NCBI GenBank assembly: GCA_035534295.1
Contig: DATLSE010000023.1
Coordinates: forward strand, 1 to 31,073
From: DATKQJ01 sp035534295
Lineage (GTDB): Bacteria; Chloroflexota; Dormibacteria; Dormibacterales; Dormibacteraceae
DNA length: 31,073 bases
Direction of reading: 5' to 3'
Positions 30,936-31,073 of this stretch are shown here, piece by piece; within the stretch, counting starts at the first letter, position 1; each line of letters opens with the position of its first letter. The position numbers and the translations under genes were made by a program. The notes below the pieces were generated by a model. That model ran no database searches. It saw only the letters and a list, made by a program, of their open reading frames with translations, and had not been told where the DNA came from.

Positions 30936-31073
30936 CTACCAGCGTCCCGCGCCACGCAGCGCCCGGGGGCGGGCGTCGGGGTCGTAGACGAGGCGGTAGA
31001 TCGGCTCCGCCCAGAGCCGCGCCAGGGCTGATACGGGTTGCGCGTGATGCGCCCGCAGCCGGCCCGGGGGCCG
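30936..31073 (-). CDS. C-terminal fragment of an unidentified gene (partial)
   Basis: The frame is open from the window edge to TAG at 30936 and encodes 45 residues ending WAEPIYRLVYDPDARPRALRGAGRW. Composition is that of real coding sequence in this genome, but I recognise no family. It lies on the same strand as the PrpD pair and ends about 105 bp upstream of the first of them, so it could be an upstream gene of the same operon. Confidence 0.45.
   Translation of the reverse strand, partial: RPPGRLRAHHAQPVSALARLWAEPIYRLVYDPDARPRALRGAGRW

Overview
The window is high-GC, gene-dense bacterial chromosome. It has many GTG and TTG starts, 1-4 nt gene overlaps (ATGA, GTGA, TTGA) and short intergenic gaps. 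The gene content (LytR-CpsA-Psr cell-wall enzyme, HelY/SKI2-type helicase, mycoredoxin-like glutaredoxin, ParA, YlxP/DUF503, two-component systems) suggests a monoderm-like lineage near Actinomycetota/Chloroflexota. Candidatus Dormibacterota is a plausible guess, but no rRNA is present to prove it. TANNNT-like hexamers lie 6-12 nt upstream of several start codons, which suggests that leaderless transcription is common here.

Layout. 1-213: 3' end of an insertion sequence (transposase tail plus subterminal repeats). 217-689: a 216-bp tandem repeat, about 2.2 copies. 695-2998: thpR (probably a CTG start), a small membrane protein, a CvpA-family protein and a polytopic membrane protein. 3119-5555: parA, an uncharacterised 95-aa partner, a nitroreductase and a metallo-beta-lactamase-fold hydrolase with an altered metal motif. 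5563-8838 (minus): M20 dipeptidase, pyrE, pyrC, tightly coupled. 8950-13654: DUF503, a MatB-like acyl-CoA synthetase, a SKI2-like helicase with no canonical start codon, and a nucleoside-deoxyribosyltransferase-like protein. 13666-16494: CPBP protease diverging from an MntP-like pump, then an acyl-CoA carboxylase carboxyltransferase. 16502-18561 (minus): LCP protein and an overlapping beta-propeller protein. 18633-21442: divergent codA/codB pair for cytosine-type base salvage. 21446-22349 (minus): receiver-only response regulator behind a decayed histidine kinase. 22375-23025 (minus): glutaredoxin and a basic Lys/Arg/Ala-rich protein. 23026-23973: gene-poor gap. 23974-26109 (minus): intact OmpR-type two-component pair. 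26297-28525: FMN split-barrel protein, a YfhO-like C-terminal remnant, DUF302 and an SDR. 28567-30830 (minus): coupled pair of MmgE/PrpD paralogs, one full length and one short without the catalytic segment. 30936-31073: C-terminal end of an unidentified gene.

Functional themes are pyrimidine metabolism (pyrE/pyrC synthesis, codA/codB salvage), malonyl- or acyl-CoA metabolism (MatB-like synthetase, carboxyltransferase, SDR), envelope functions (LCP, CvpA, CPBP) and signalling. I see no CRISPR array, prophage, rRNA or tRNA. The points most worth a second look are the non-canonical starts of thpR and the helicase, the recurrent leaderless-type promoters, the decayed kinase beside its intact regulator, the hairpin encoded inside the regulator's last codons, the asymmetric PrpD pair, and the ParA partner.
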